Source of the DNA: Cellulomonas dongxiuzhuiae
Lineage (GTDB): Bacteria > Actinomycetota > Actinomycetes > Actinomycetales > Cellulomonadaceae
DNA length: 64,000 bases
Assembly: GCF_018623035.1 (NCBI RefSeq)
Contig: NZ_CP076023.1
Coordinates: 3,658,001 to 3,722,000, forward strand
Direction of reading: 5' to 3'
Program-made: the position numbers and the translations under genes
Shown here: in pieces, positions 52,003-60,778 of the stretch
Position numbering within the stretch: position 1 is the stretch's first letter
How the letters are laid out: every line of letters starts with the position of its first letter
The notes under the pieces: generated by a model
What the model saw: the letters and a program-made list of their open reading frames with translations, nothing else
Told to the model about the DNA's origin: nothing
Databases searched by the model: none

Positions 52003-52623
52003 CTAGAGCAGGTCCCGCGTTCGGAACGCGCCCCGCAGCGCGGGGACCCCGCTCAGCAGGCAGGCCACGGCGACCAGCCCGGCGCCCATCGCCACGAACA
52101 GCAGGAGCAGCCACAGCCCGGGATCCGCACCCGAGCGCGTCGGAGCGATCCCGACCCAGGCGCCGGGGCTGTCCACCGGGGGCACCGTGAGGACATACGT
52201 CCCGGCCTCGGGCGCGGTGACCAGCGCGACGACGCGCTCCTCCCACTCGAGCACGCGTGAGCGGTACGTACCCCCGGGCGCGGCGAGCTCCACGGCCGCG
52301 CCCGACGGCGCGACGAGGGTCGCGTCGCCGTCGAACCTGGGAGGCAGGCCCGGCCTCACGGGAGCGGCGAGGTGCACGTGGTAGGTCGCACCGGCGTCGA
52401 GCGTGACGGTCGTCGTCCCCGGCGCACGCACCGACGCCAGCACCGCGCCCGCCGGTCCGCCCGTCGGCGAGATCAGCGGCAGGCTCTCCGGGTAGCCGAC
52501 CGCACCCACCGCGAGCGCCACGCAGGCGCCGACGGACACCAGGCCGGCGAGCACGCCGAGCACCAGCGTCCGCAGCGCGTGGACCACCTCGAGCGTGTGG
52601 ACCGCGCGCAGGACGAAGGCCAT
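52003..52623 (-). CDS. Membrane protein with external domain, paralogue 2
   Basis: 206 residues from ATG 52623, which overlaps the helicase stop by one base (TGATG). The layout equals that of the preceding paralogue: N-terminal helix (about 20-45), external beta-rich domain with ATLVAPSGAAVELAAPGGTY and TYVLTVPPVDSPGAWVGIAP, C-terminal helix (about 165-190) and a short basic tail. The domain resembles those that bind other surface parts, but no family is recognised. Its coupling to the NERD-helicase gene is the strongest clue to its role. Confidence 0.78.
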   Translation of the reverse strand: MAFVLRAVHTLEVVHALRTLVLGVLAGLVSVGACVALAVGAVGYPESLPLISPTGGPAGAVLASVRAPGTTTVTLDAGATYHVHLAAPVRPGLPPRFDGDATLVAPSGAAVELAAPGGTYRSRVLEWEERVVALVTAPEAGTYVLTVPPVDSPGAWVGIAPTRSGADPGLWLLLLFVAMGAGLVAVACLLSGVPALRGAFRTRDLL

Positions 52624-54734
52624 CAGATCGACGCCACCCACAGCCCGTCGCGCGCCCGCGTCATCGCGACGTACAGCTCACGCAGGCGGAAGTCGCGGCG
52701 CTCACGGTCCACGTCGTCCAGCTCCTCGGCCTTCTCGGTGATCCACGACGCGACCAGGTCGACCACGAGGACCTGCTTGAACTCCAGGCCCTTGGCGCGC
52801 TTGATCGTGCCCACCTTGACGCGGTTGACGGGCACGCCGTCGTACTTCTCGAGGTTGACGACGGGGACACCCGCCTTCTTCAGCGCCTCGGTGGCCGCCT
52901 CGACGCCGCGCCGTGACAGCGAGAGCACCCCGACGTCGCCGAAGTTGGTGCCGACCTCGGCGACCACCTCGTGCACCCGCAGGACCATGCGGCGCTGCCG
53001 GTCGGCCTCGCCGGCGCAGCGCACGTACACCGGCTTCGGCCCGCTGCGCAGCACCTGCGTGGGCCGGTCGCCGCGCGCGGTCGTGCCCTCGATGTCCGCG
53101 AACTCGTCGTCCTTGACCAGCAGGGACGCGAACTGCAGGATCTCGCGCGTGTTGCGGTAGTTGACGTCGAGGACCGAGCCGCGGCCGGCGACGGACACGC
53201 CCGCCTCCGCGAGCGTGAAGCCGCCGGGGTAGATCGTCTGCTGGCCGTCACCCACGAGCGTCAGACCGTCGGGGGCGTCCCCGACGAACGCGTGCAGCAT
53301 GCGGATCATCACGCACGTGAGGTCCTGCGCCTCGTCGACGACGACCGCGGTGTACCGGCCGGTCGGCGGCTCGCGCCGCAGCTCGGCCTCCGCGAGCGAG
53401 ATCTGGTCGGCGAAGTCGTGCACGCCGCGGTCCCGCAGCTCCTTCTCGTACGCCTCGTAGAGCAGCCACACGACGCGTCGCTGCTGCGGGCCGAGCCGGT
53501 GACGGCGCCCGAGCCGGGGCAGGTCCGCGTACTGCTCCCAGCGCGTCAGGCCGCGACCCTTGATGACGTAGCTGACCTCGTCGTGCCAGTACTCCTGCTC
53601 GTGACGGTCCGTGTCGATGACGCTGCCGCCCGCAACCTTGCCCCACGCCGCGGTCCACGCCGACGCGATCTGCCGGCCGTCGATGCGGTGGGTGACGCCG
53701 CGCTCGTCGAGGATGCGCTTGGCGGTCTCGTGCACGCCGGCGAACTCGACGCGGTCCACGACGTCGGGGGCGAGCCGCGTCAGCAGCTGGCGCAGCACGT
53801 CGGGCAGCGTGCGGATGTACGTGGTGACCAGGACCTTGCCCTCGCGGGTCCGCGCCAGGTACGCGGCACGGTGCAGCGCGACGACCGTCTTGCCCGTGCC
53901 GGCGGCGCCGCGGATGCGGGCGGGCCCGTTGTAGGACCGGCGCACGATGCGGGCCTGCGTGGGGTGCAGGAAGGCCATCCACTCCTCGACGGGCTCGGCC
54001 ATGAGCCCCTCGAGCATCGCCCGCTGCACCTCGGCCTCGCTGAGCAGCGGCTCGTCGACCGTGAGCAGCGGCTCGCCGGCCGTGAGCAGCACCGGACCGC
54101 GCGGGGCGGGCAGGACGGGCTCGGGGAGCGTCGTGCTGACGGGCGCCGGCCCCGCGACGTGCGTGAACCACTCGAGGCACCGCGCGAGCACCGCGTCGAC
54201 CTGCCGCGTCCCCAGCCGCGAGCCGCGGCGCGCGATCTGGCGCAGCACGTCGCGGTCGCCCACGACGTGCACGGGCCCGACCCGCTCGTCGACCCCCGAC
54301 CGCCCCGCGAGGACCGCGACGGCGTGCACCTCACCGGGGGCCAGGCCCACCTCGGCGAGCTCACCCTCGGTGCGGTACGCCAGGTCGGCGAGCGTCATGA
54401 GGTCGTCGGTGACGTCCTCCTGACCGCGGTGGATCCGGTCGTCGGCGATCGTCACGTCGGCCCAGGCCTTGGTGTCGACGATGAACACGCCGCCCGGCCC
54501 GACCACGACCATGTCGACCTGCGCGCGCCGGCTGCCCGGCCACTGGCGGTCGGCCAGCAGGTGGTAGCCGGCGGCGGCGAGCGGTGCCAGGGCCGCGGCG
54601 GTGCGCTGCTCGGTCGCGGACGCGACGCCGTAGCGCGACGCGCTCGCGCGCGCGTCGGCCGCGGCCCTGTCGTGCGCGGCAGCGAGCGCGAGCTGTCGGC
54701 TCGCCTCCTGCGCCGCGGAGTCACCTGCAGGCAT
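52623..54734 (-). CDS. NERD nuclease-related domain fused to UvrD-like helicase
   Basis: 703 residues from ATG 54734. The N-terminal ~45-190 is a NERD (nuclease-related) domain: QVDMVVVGPGGVFIVDTKAW carries Asp74, Asp87 and Lys89 of the restriction-endonuclease-like core. A superfamily 1 helicase follows, with Walker A GAAGTGKT (276-283), Walker B VVVDEAQDL, GDGQQTIYPGGF, VDVNYRNTREI-type motif IV, and VGTIKRAKGLEFKQV with AMTRARDGLWV near the C-terminus. It should unwind and perhaps cut DNA. A role in repair or in defence against foreign DNA is possible. It is translationally coupled to two membrane proteins. Confidence 0.9.
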   Translation of the reverse strand: MPAGDSAAQEASRQLALAAAHDRAAADARASASRYGVASATEQRTAAALAPLAAAGYHLLADRQWPGSRRAQVDMVVVGPGGVFIVDTKAWADVTIADDRIHRGQEDVTDDLMTLADLAYRTEGELAEVGLAPGEVHAVAVLAGRSGVDERVGPVHVVGDRDVLRQIARRGSRLGTRQVDAVLARCLEWFTHVAGPAPVSTTLPEPVLPAPRGPVLLTAGEPLLTVDEPLLSEAEVQRAMLEGLMAEPVEEWMAFLHPTQARIVRRSYNGPARIRGAAGTGKTVVALHRAAYLARTREGKVLVTTYIRTLPDVLRQLLTRLAPDVVDRVEFAGVHETAKRILDERGVTHRIDGRQIASAWTAAWGKVAGGSVIDTDRHEQEYWHDEVSYVIKGRGLTRWEQYADLPRLGRRHRLGPQQRRVVWLLYEAYEKELRDRGVHDFADQISLAEAELRREPPTGRYTAVVVDEAQDLTCVMIRMLHAFVGDAPDGLTLVGDGQQTIYPGGFTLAEAGVSVAGRGSVLDVNYRNTREILQFASLLVKDDEFADIEGTTARGDRPTQVLRSGPKPVYVRCAGEADRQRRMVLRVHEVVAEVGTNFGDVGVLSLSRRGVEAATEALKKAGVPVVNLEKYDGVPVNRVKVGTIKRAKGLEFKQVLVVDLVASWITEKAEELDDVDRERRDFRLRELYVAMTRARDGLWVASI

Positions 54735-54838
54735 GCGTCGTCGTCCCTCCCACTCTCGGACTCCCGTGCTATCGGTCCGAGCGCCCGACGCCATGAGGTC
54801 CGGGGAGGTCGACCACCCGCACGCGTGGTGCGGGGGTG

Positions 54839-56101
54839 TCAGCGGGTCGCGGGCGCGGGGCTCGTCGAGCGGCCGGCGAGCCGCGGCACGACCGCCATGG
54901 CAGGCACGAGCATGAGGGCCGGGACGAGGAACGCCGGGCCCAGGCCCGTCACCTCCGACAGCAGACCGATGACGACGGCCCCGAGCAGCGCGCCCGCGTA
55001 GTTGAAGAGGTTGATGCGCGCCACGACGTCGTCGAGCCGCGCGGGCGCGAGCTCACCCGCGGCCGAGAACGCGAGCGGCACGAGCGTCCCGGCACCGATG
55101 CCCGCCAGCGCGAACCCGAGGACCGCGGCGCCCGGGCTGGGCACGAGCGCGACGACGAACAGCCCGACGGCCGCGATGGCACCCGTGGGTGCCGCGACGC
55201 GCACGCGGCCGTAGCGCCGGACCAGCGGGTCGCCCGCGAGGCGCGCGAGGAGCACCGCGCCCTGGTAGGCGGCGTAGCCGAGGGGCGCGACGGCCCCCGA
55301 CGCGAGGAGCTCGTCGTGCAGGTAGACCGTGCTCCAGCTGCTCACGGCGGAGTCCACGACGAACGCCACGGCGACCAGCGCACCGAAGAGCCAGATGCCG
55401 GCGCGCGGCAGGGGGGTGCGCGCGGTCTCGGCGGGGGCGTCGGGAGGGGCGACGCCCGTGCGTGCTCCGGGCGCGATGCCGTCGGCGTGGTGGGCACCGT
55501 CGGTGGCCACGGCCTGCGGGCCGGCGGGAGCCGTCGTCCTCGGCAGGAGCGAGGGCCGCACGACGAGCGCGACGCCGGCGGCCACGACGACCGCGACCAG
55601 CAGGGCCGACACGGCACCGGTGGTCGTGCCGAACCGCGCGAGCCCCGACTGCGTGAGGGCCGCGAGGATCGCCGCGACGGTCAGGCACGCGAAGAGGGTG
55701 GACAGGATGGCCCGACCGACACGGTGCTGCAGCGCGACGCCCTGCATGTTGCACGACGCGTCGACCATGCCGAGGCCGAGCGCGAACACCACGAACGACC
55801 CGACCAGCGACGGCACCGACGTCGCGGCGGCGACGAACGCGAGACCGACCGCCTGGGCCAGCAGGCCGACGACGACGGCCGTGCGGCTGGACCACCGGCG
55901 CGCGAGCCGTTCGGCGGACACCGAGCCCGCGGCGGCCAGCAGGGCGCCCATGAGCAGGACCAGCGCGATCGTGTCGTCCTCGATGCCCGTGCGGGCCTTG
56001 AGCCCGGGCAGCGCGGTGACGACGGTCGCGTACCCGAAGCCCTGCGCCGCGTACGTGGCGCCGACCGCCACCCGCGCCCGCCTGACGGCAACCTCCTGCA
56101 T
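54839..56101 (-). CDS. MFS transporter
   Basis: 420 residues from ATG 56101 with AGGGGG upstream. There are about twelve helices. ALPGLKARTGIEDDTIALVLLMGA and the loop after helix two (ERLARRWSSRTAVV) fit the major facilitator superfamily, and SCNMQGVALQHRVGRAILST in helix four-five is typical of the FucP/YybO-like branch that includes many efflux-type carriers. The long central loop (residues ~190-235) is Ala/Pro-rich. The substrate is unknown. Confidence 0.88.
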   Translation of the reverse strand: MQEVAVRRARVAVGATYAAQGFGYATVVTALPGLKARTGIEDDTIALVLLMGALLAAAGSVSAERLARRWSSRTAVVVGLLAQAVGLAFVAAATSVPSLVGSFVVFALGLGMVDASCNMQGVALQHRVGRAILSTLFACLTVAAILAALTQSGLARFGTTTGAVSALLVAVVVAAGVALVVRPSLLPRTTAPAGPQAVATDGAHHADGIAPGARTGVAPPDAPAETARTPLPRAGIWLFGALVAVAFVVDSAVSSWSTVYLHDELLASGAVAPLGYAAYQGAVLLARLAGDPLVRRYGRVRVAAPTGAIAAVGLFVVALVPSPGAAVLGFALAGIGAGTLVPLAFSAAGELAPARLDDVVARINLFNYAGALLGAVVIGLLSEVTGLGPAFLVPALMLVPAMAVVPRLAGRSTSPAPATR

Positions 56102-56291
56102 CGGTCCCCCTTGTCCAGGGTGCCTGGCCCGGCACCGAGGTGACCCTACGACGTCCGCACCGCGGCGCGCGCGTGCACCGCGTCCGGCTCGGCGCGTCGG
56201 GCTCGGGCGCGTCGGGCTCGGGCGCGGGCCGTCCCGCGCGCCCGGCTCAGGTCGGGCGGCCGACGGGCCGATACGTCGGCATGAGGTCCTG

Positions 56292-57179
56292 GTGAGCATC
56301 GGCAACGAGCCGGTCGTCACGCGCCGCGGGTCGCCCGCGGTGCGCAGCGGCGCGCGCCGCGGCCTGCCGTCGTGGGCGCGACGCCGGGCCGCCGACCCGC
56401 AGGCCGCCGCGGCGGTGACCGCGGTGCTCCGCAGCCTGGAGCCGGACGGCTGGACGACCCTGGACGCCCTGCACGGCCCGGGACCGGCCGGCGCGGGCCA
56501 CGTCGTCGTGGGACCGGGCGGCGTCGTCGTCGTGGGCATCCGCCCGTGGGCGGGCGACGAGGGTCCCGACGGGACGGAGCACGCCCCGGCGCCCACCGAG
56601 CGCGCGGCGGACGCCGTCCGGGCCGCGGCGGTCGTTACGACGCTCCTCGCACCGCGTCACCGCACGGCCGTGCGCGCGCTCGTGTGCCTCCCGGGCCCGA
56701 CGCCGCCGGCCGCCGACGTGGTCGAGGGTGCCACGGTCGTCGGGCGCGACGACCTCGCCGCGCACCTGCGGGCGCTGCCGGAGCGCCTGCACCCGGCCGA
56801 CGCCGCGGGCCTCGCGCTGCACCTGCGCCTGCACCTCGGCAGGCCCCACCGCCACGACGTGCTGACCACGGCTGCGCTCGACGCCGATGTGCGCGTCGCG
56901 CGTCGCCGCGTGGTGCGACCGCTGCCGTCCGGCCGCCCGGCCGGGTCCGGCGGGCTGCCCGGGCGCGGCGGCGGACCGCTCGCGCCGGACGGCACCTCAC
57001 CGGCCGCTCCCCCGCCGCTGCCCTGGCCGGACCGGGCGGCCGCGACGCCCGGCCACCCCCGCGCCGACCTGCGCGCCGGGCACCTGACCCCGGCCGGCGT
57101 CGCGCTGCGGGCCGCGGTCGTCGTGGGTGCCACCTGGCTGGCCTGGGCGTTCACGACGGCGCCGCTCGGCCTGCTCTGA
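56292..57179 (+). CDS. Degenerate NERD-domain protein with C-terminal anchor
   Basis: 295 residues from GTG 56292 with GAGG six bases upstream. The NERD-like core is GAGHVVVGPGGVVVVGIRPW (about 68-87). Compared with the intact domain at 52623-54734, the catalytic Asp before the first strand is His70, and the D-x-K of the second strand is replaced by G-I-R. So nuclease activity is unlikely. The second half is a Pro/Gly/Arg-rich linker, ending in a single membrane helix (about 272-292). It may be a regulator or decoy. Its presence close to an active NERD helicase may be chance. Confidence 0.7.
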   Translation: MSIGNEPVVTRRGSPAVRSGARRGLPSWARRRAADPQAAAAVTAVLRSLEPDGWTTLDALHGPGPAGAGHVVVGPGGVVVVGIRPWAGDEGPDGTEHAPAPTERAADAVRAAAVVTTLLAPRHRTAVRALVCLPGPTPPAADVVEGATVVGRDDLAAHLRALPERLHPADAAGLALHLRLHLGRPHRHDVLTTAALDADVRVARRRVVRPLPSGRPAGSGGLPGRGGGPLAPDGTSPAAPPPLPWPDRAAATPGHPRADLRAGHLTPAGVALRAAVVVGATWLAWAFTTAPLGLL

Positions 57180-57225
57180 GGCGCGCGCCGGTCGCGGGCG
57201 CGCGGACCTCGCCGTGCGTGGCCCG

Positions 57226-58752
57226 TCAGTGCGCGGCGGGCTCGCGCAGCTCCTGACGGGTCTCGTCGGCCGCGTCCTCGCGGGCCGCGGCGGCCCCGTC
57301 CCGCCGTGACTGCTCCGCGCGGGGCTGCGGGACGACGGCGTCGACGACCATCGCACCCTCGGACGGGCCCTCGAGCGCGACGGGCTCCGGCATGGCCCCG
57401 ACCCGCGCGAGCGGGGCGACGGGTGCGGACGCGAGGCGGCGGTGCGCCCGGACGTACGCCGGGACGAGGCCCGCGACGGCACCGAGCCACGCGAGCGGGT
57501 TGCCCCACACGACGCCCTCGAACCCGAAGGCCGCTCCCAGCACGACGGCTGCGCCGACCCGCATGACGAGCTCGACGAGCCCCGTCAGGGTGGGCACCAT
57601 CGTGTGCCCGAGCCCCTGCAGCGCACCGCGCAGGACCATGAGGACGCCGAGCACGACGTAGAGCGCGCCGTTGACGACCAGCAGGTAGGTCGCGAGCTCC
57701 ACGACGTGCTGCTCGCCGTCGCCGACGAAGAGCCCGACGAGGCGGCCGCCGGCCACGATCAGCACGGCGCCGAGCACGACCGACGCGGCGACCGCCATCC
57801 ACACGCCCTGCACGACGCCCGCGCGGATGCGGTCGGGTCGGCCGGCGCCCAGGTTCTGCGCGACGAACATCGACATCGCGAGCCCCAGCGACGACAGCAG
57901 CGTGACGGCGAGCATGTCGACGCGGCCGGCGGTGGTGTAGGCGGCCACGGCCTCGGGGCCGAGCGAGTTGAGGCGGACCTGGACGGCCAGCGCCCCGATG
58001 GCGATGATCGACGCCTGGAACCCCATCGGCAGGCCGAGCTGCAGGTGCCGGGCAACGTCGGCCCGCGTCACGCGCCAGTCCTCGCGGCGCACGTGCAGGA
58101 CCGGGACCCGGCGCCACACGTAGAGCAGGCACAGCGCGACGGCGATGCCCTGCGACGCCACGGTCGCGAGGGCGGCGCCCCCGACACCGGTGCCGAGGCC
58201 GCTCACGAGCGCGACGACCAGGCCGATGTTGATCACGCAGCTGACGGTGAGGAACACCAGCGGCGTGCGTGAGTCGCCGGTCGCCCGGATCACCGAGGAC
58301 AGGAAGTTGAAGAACATCGTCGAGGCGGCGCCCAGGAAGCTGATGAGCGCGAAGGTCGTCGCCTCCGGCAGGAGCTCCTCCGGGGTGCGCAGGAGGCGCA
58401 GCGCGGGCTCGGCGAGCAGCGGTGCCCCGACCGTCAGCACGGCGGTGATCAGACCGGTCAGCAGCGCGCCCGTGGCCACCGAGCGGCGGACGGCCGCGTG
58501 GTCCCCGGCGCCGAAGGCCTGGGCCGTCGGGATCGCGAAGCCGGACGTGGTGCCCCAGGCGAACCCGATGAGCAGGAACAGCAGGCTGCCCGTGGCGCCG
58601 ACGGCGGCGAGCGACTCGACGCCCAGGACGCGGCCGACGACGATCGCGTCGACGAAGTGGTAGAGCTGCTGGACGACGTTGCCGATGAGCAGCGGCACGG
58701 CGAACGTCGCGATGACGCGCCACGGGCTACCGGTGGTGAGGGCTTTCGACAT
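57226..58752 (-). CDS. MATE-family multidrug/drug-sodium exporter
   Basis: 508 residues from ATG 58752. It has twelve helices in two sixfold halves: VIATFAVPLLIGNVVQQLYHFVD in helix 1, RVLGVESLAAVGATGSLLFL, and YTTAGRVDMLAVTLLSSLGLAMSM at the start of the second half, where the corresponding loop is conserved in MATE exporters (DinF/NorM). It expels toxic organic cations with sodium or proton exchange. The C-terminal ~60 residues are polar and poorly conserved. A perfect 18-bp palindrome 75 bases upstream suggests repressor control. Confidence 0.92.
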   Translation of the reverse strand: MSKALTTGSPWRVIATFAVPLLIGNVVQQLYHFVDAIVVGRVLGVESLAAVGATGSLLFLLIGFAWGTTSGFAIPTAQAFGAGDHAAVRRSVATGALLTGLITAVLTVGAPLLAEPALRLLRTPEELLPEATTFALISFLGAASTMFFNFLSSVIRATGDSRTPLVFLTVSCVINIGLVVALVSGLGTGVGGAALATVASQGIAVALCLLYVWRRVPVLHVRREDWRVTRADVARHLQLGLPMGFQASIIAIGALAVQVRLNSLGPEAVAAYTTAGRVDMLAVTLLSSLGLAMSMFVAQNLGAGRPDRIRAGVVQGVWMAVAASVVLGAVLIVAGGRLVGLFVGDGEQHVVELATYLLVVNGALYVVLGVLMVLRGALQGLGHTMVPTLTGLVELVMRVGAAVVLGAAFGFEGVVWGNPLAWLGAVAGLVPAYVRAHRRLASAPVAPLARVGAMPEPVALEGPSEGAMVVDAVVPQPRAEQSRRDGAAAAREDAADETRQELREPAAH

Positions 58753-58826
58753 GACGAGGGGACTCCGCGCTGGTGGGGCTGGGTTGCTGGGGGCGCGGTG
58801 GTCGGTGCCTGGTCGCGTCAGTGCCT

Positions 58827-58844
58827 GATCGTATCGATACGATC
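58827..58844. promoter_or_regulatory. Perfect 18-bp palindrome upstream of MATE exporter
   Basis: GATCGTATCGATACGATC is self-complementary along its full length. It lies 75 bases before the exporter start, where a TetR- or similar repressor of an efflux gene usually binds. The regulator gene is not in the window. Confidence 0.65.
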
Positions 58845-59060
58845 GCCCGCTGAGCAGGGTGAACCTGCGCACATGAGCCGTCCGGGCCCTCCCGTCGCCG
58901 TGCCCCGGGGCGACCCCGGGGCACGCGCCCACCACGCGGACGTCAACGGCAGGCCGCGTCCTCATGGTCACGCGTCCGACTTTGACGTGGGGACAACCCT
59001 GCCGTGGGCCGCGGCGGACCCGCGGCAGGGCTCACCTTGACCGATGTGACCTCGGCGACG

Positions 59061-59342
59061 TCACGCCCGGACGACCGAGCCCTCCGGCGTGATCTCGTCG
59101 GCGTCGACGTCGTCGAACCAGCGACCCTGCGGCCCCAGGTAGCGGAACCGCACGGTCGAGCCCGCCGGCACGACGACCGACGTGCTCGCCGTGCCGTTCG
59201 AACGGCGGCGCAGGGGGTGGACGCCGGGCGTCCAGTCGTTGAACGTCCCGACGACGCTGACGGGACCGTCCAGGACGGTCGACGGCAGCGCGAACGTCAG
59301 GGTGCAGGTGGCGGACTTCACGGAACGGGACTTCTTGAGCAC
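59061..59342 (-). CDS. Stand-alone CBM48/AMPK-type glycogen-binding domain protein
   Basis: 93 residues from GTG 59342 with GGAG six bases upstream. The whole chain is one isoamylase N-terminal/CBM48-like beta-sandwich: TFALPSTVLDGPVSVVGTFN (strand pair and FNDW), then DWTPGVHPLRRR, VPAGSTVRFRYL and a final WFDDVDAD block. Such domains normally stand in front of branching or debranching enzymes or in AMPK subunits; here no enzyme is attached. It would bind glycogen or other alpha-glucans in the cytoplasm. It lies alone between the MATE exporter's upstream region and a membrane protein gene. Confidence 0.82.
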   Translation of the reverse strand: MLKKSRSVKSATCTLTFALPSTVLDGPVSVVGTFNDWTPGVHPLRRRSNGTASTSVVVPAGSTVRFRYLGPQGRWFDDVDADEITPEGSVVRA

Positions 59343-59470
59343 GGGCGGCTCCACTTCCCCTCGGCCGGGCGACACGGACGGGTGAATGGTGACGCGGCCA
59401 TGTTTCCGGGACCGCCGCGACACGGTGACCCCCGTGTGACGGCTGGGTGTCCCGACGGCGTGTCGCAGCC

Positions 59471-60778
59471 TCAGGGCGCGACGTACGCCGTGTAGGTGGT
59501 CCCCGCGGGCAGCTCCTGGTAGAACGTCGCGTCGAACGCGGCGTCGCCGCCCCCCGCCAGGTCGAAGGCGTACCCGCGTCCGACCGCGACGACCTCGCCG
59601 TCGGGGCTGGTGGCGACCACGACGACCTGCGGCATCTCCGTGCCCTCGTCGAGCGTGCTCGACACCGTCCCCTCGACGGTCACGCCCCAGGACTCGCTGC
59701 GCACCGTCAGCTCGCCCACCGTGAGCCGGCCGGCCCCCGGGGTGTACGTCACGGGCTGGAGCAGCGGCAGCCGGACGTCGACGCGGTCCGGCACCTGGTC
59801 GCCGAGCTCGCGGAACGTGCCCGACACCGCCGTCCGTCCCGGCAGCGCGTCGGCGTACGCCCACTCCGCGACCAGGAGCGTGCCGTCCGCAGCGAGCGCC
59901 TCGACGGACATCTCGGTGGACCCGAACCTGTGCGCGGGGTTCGGGTTGTCGACGACCGCGACGTACCACCAGACGCCCGGCTGGTCGGGCTCCGGGCCGA
60001 AGTCGACCTGCTCGACCGTCAGCGGCTCCCAGGGCGGCACGACCGACGGGTCACTGCCGGCCGCGTCGTCACCGCCCGCGTCGTCGTCGGTCCCGCCGTC
60101 GACGGCCCGGTCGTCCTGCGCGACGTCGCCGGGTCGCGCGTCACTCCCGTCCGAGGACGTGGTCGCGACCACGACGTAGGACGCCTGGGCCACCACCGCG
60201 ACGAGCACCGCGACGGTCCCCAGCACGACGCCGGCGGTCGCCCGCCCGACCGACGCGGGCCGCACGCCGCCGCGACGACGCCGCGCCGCGAGCCCCGCCA
60301 CGAGCGCGACGACGCCCAGGGGCAGCGCCACGACGCCGACGAACGGCACCCAGGCCAGGACGAGCGCCACGATGCCCAGGACCAGCGCGGCGGTCCCGGG
60401 CCGGCCGGGTACGCCGCCGGCACCGTCGCCCGGGCCCCGTGGCGCGCCCTGCGGGGACCACGCGGGCGGGGGCGGGGGTGCGGGCGTGCCGTGCGGCGGG
60501 TGCGTACCGGGCGTGCCGTCGGGCGGGGGCGTCCCGTAGACCGGGGGCGCCCCGGAAGGCGACGTCCCGTACGGCGGGGCGGCACCGTACGACGGGGCGG
60601 CACCGTACGACGTCGGCGTCAGCGTGCCGGCGGGCGCACGCGGGACGGACGGCGCGGCGAACGGCTGCAACGGTGCGTGGCCCGCGTCGACGGCGAGCGG
60701 CGGCGGGGGCGGCGGCACCGCACCCGACGTCGAACCCCACGTCGGCGATCCCGACGCCGTCGGTCCCTCGGTGCTCAC
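59471..60778 (-). CDS. Pro-rich membrane protein with FxLYD-like external domain
   Basis: 435 residues from GTG 60778, which overlaps the upstream stop (GTGA). The first ~130 residues are Pro/Gly/Tyr-rich with PSYGAAPPYG repeats and would be cytoplasmic. Two membrane helices follow (about 130-165 and 185-215). An acidic linker (DDRAVDGGTDDDAGGDD) leads to an external domain (about 250-430) with VWWYVAVVDNPNPAHRF and the tail EVVAVGRGYAF, of the FxLYD/DUF4352 type. Function unknown. It is translated together with the upstream copper gene. Confidence 0.75.
   Translation of the reverse strand: MSTEGPTASGSPTWGSTSGAVPPPPPPLAVDAGHAPLQPFAAPSVPRAPAGTLTPTSYGAAPSYGAAPPYGTSPSGAPPVYGTPPPDGTPGTHPPHGTPAPPPPPAWSPQGAPRGPGDGAGGVPGRPGTAALVLGIVALVLAWVPFVGVVALPLGVVALVAGLAARRRRGGVRPASVGRATAGVVLGTVAVLVAVVAQASYVVVATTSSDGSDARPGDVAQDDRAVDGGTDDDAGGDDAAGSDPSVVPPWEPLTVEQVDFGPEPDQPGVWWYVAVVDNPNPAHRFGSTEMSVEALAADGTLLVAEWAYADALPGRTAVSGTFRELGDQVPDRVDVRLPLLQPVTYTPGAGRLTVGELTVRSESWGVTVEGTVSSTLDEGTEMPQVVVVATSPDGEVVAVGRGYAFDLAGGGDAAFDATFYQELPAGTTYTAYVAP

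Noticed and set aside
52623..54734. Calling the NERD-helicase a named defence system
   Set aside because: The required partner genes of known systems are not seen; only a general possibility is reported.
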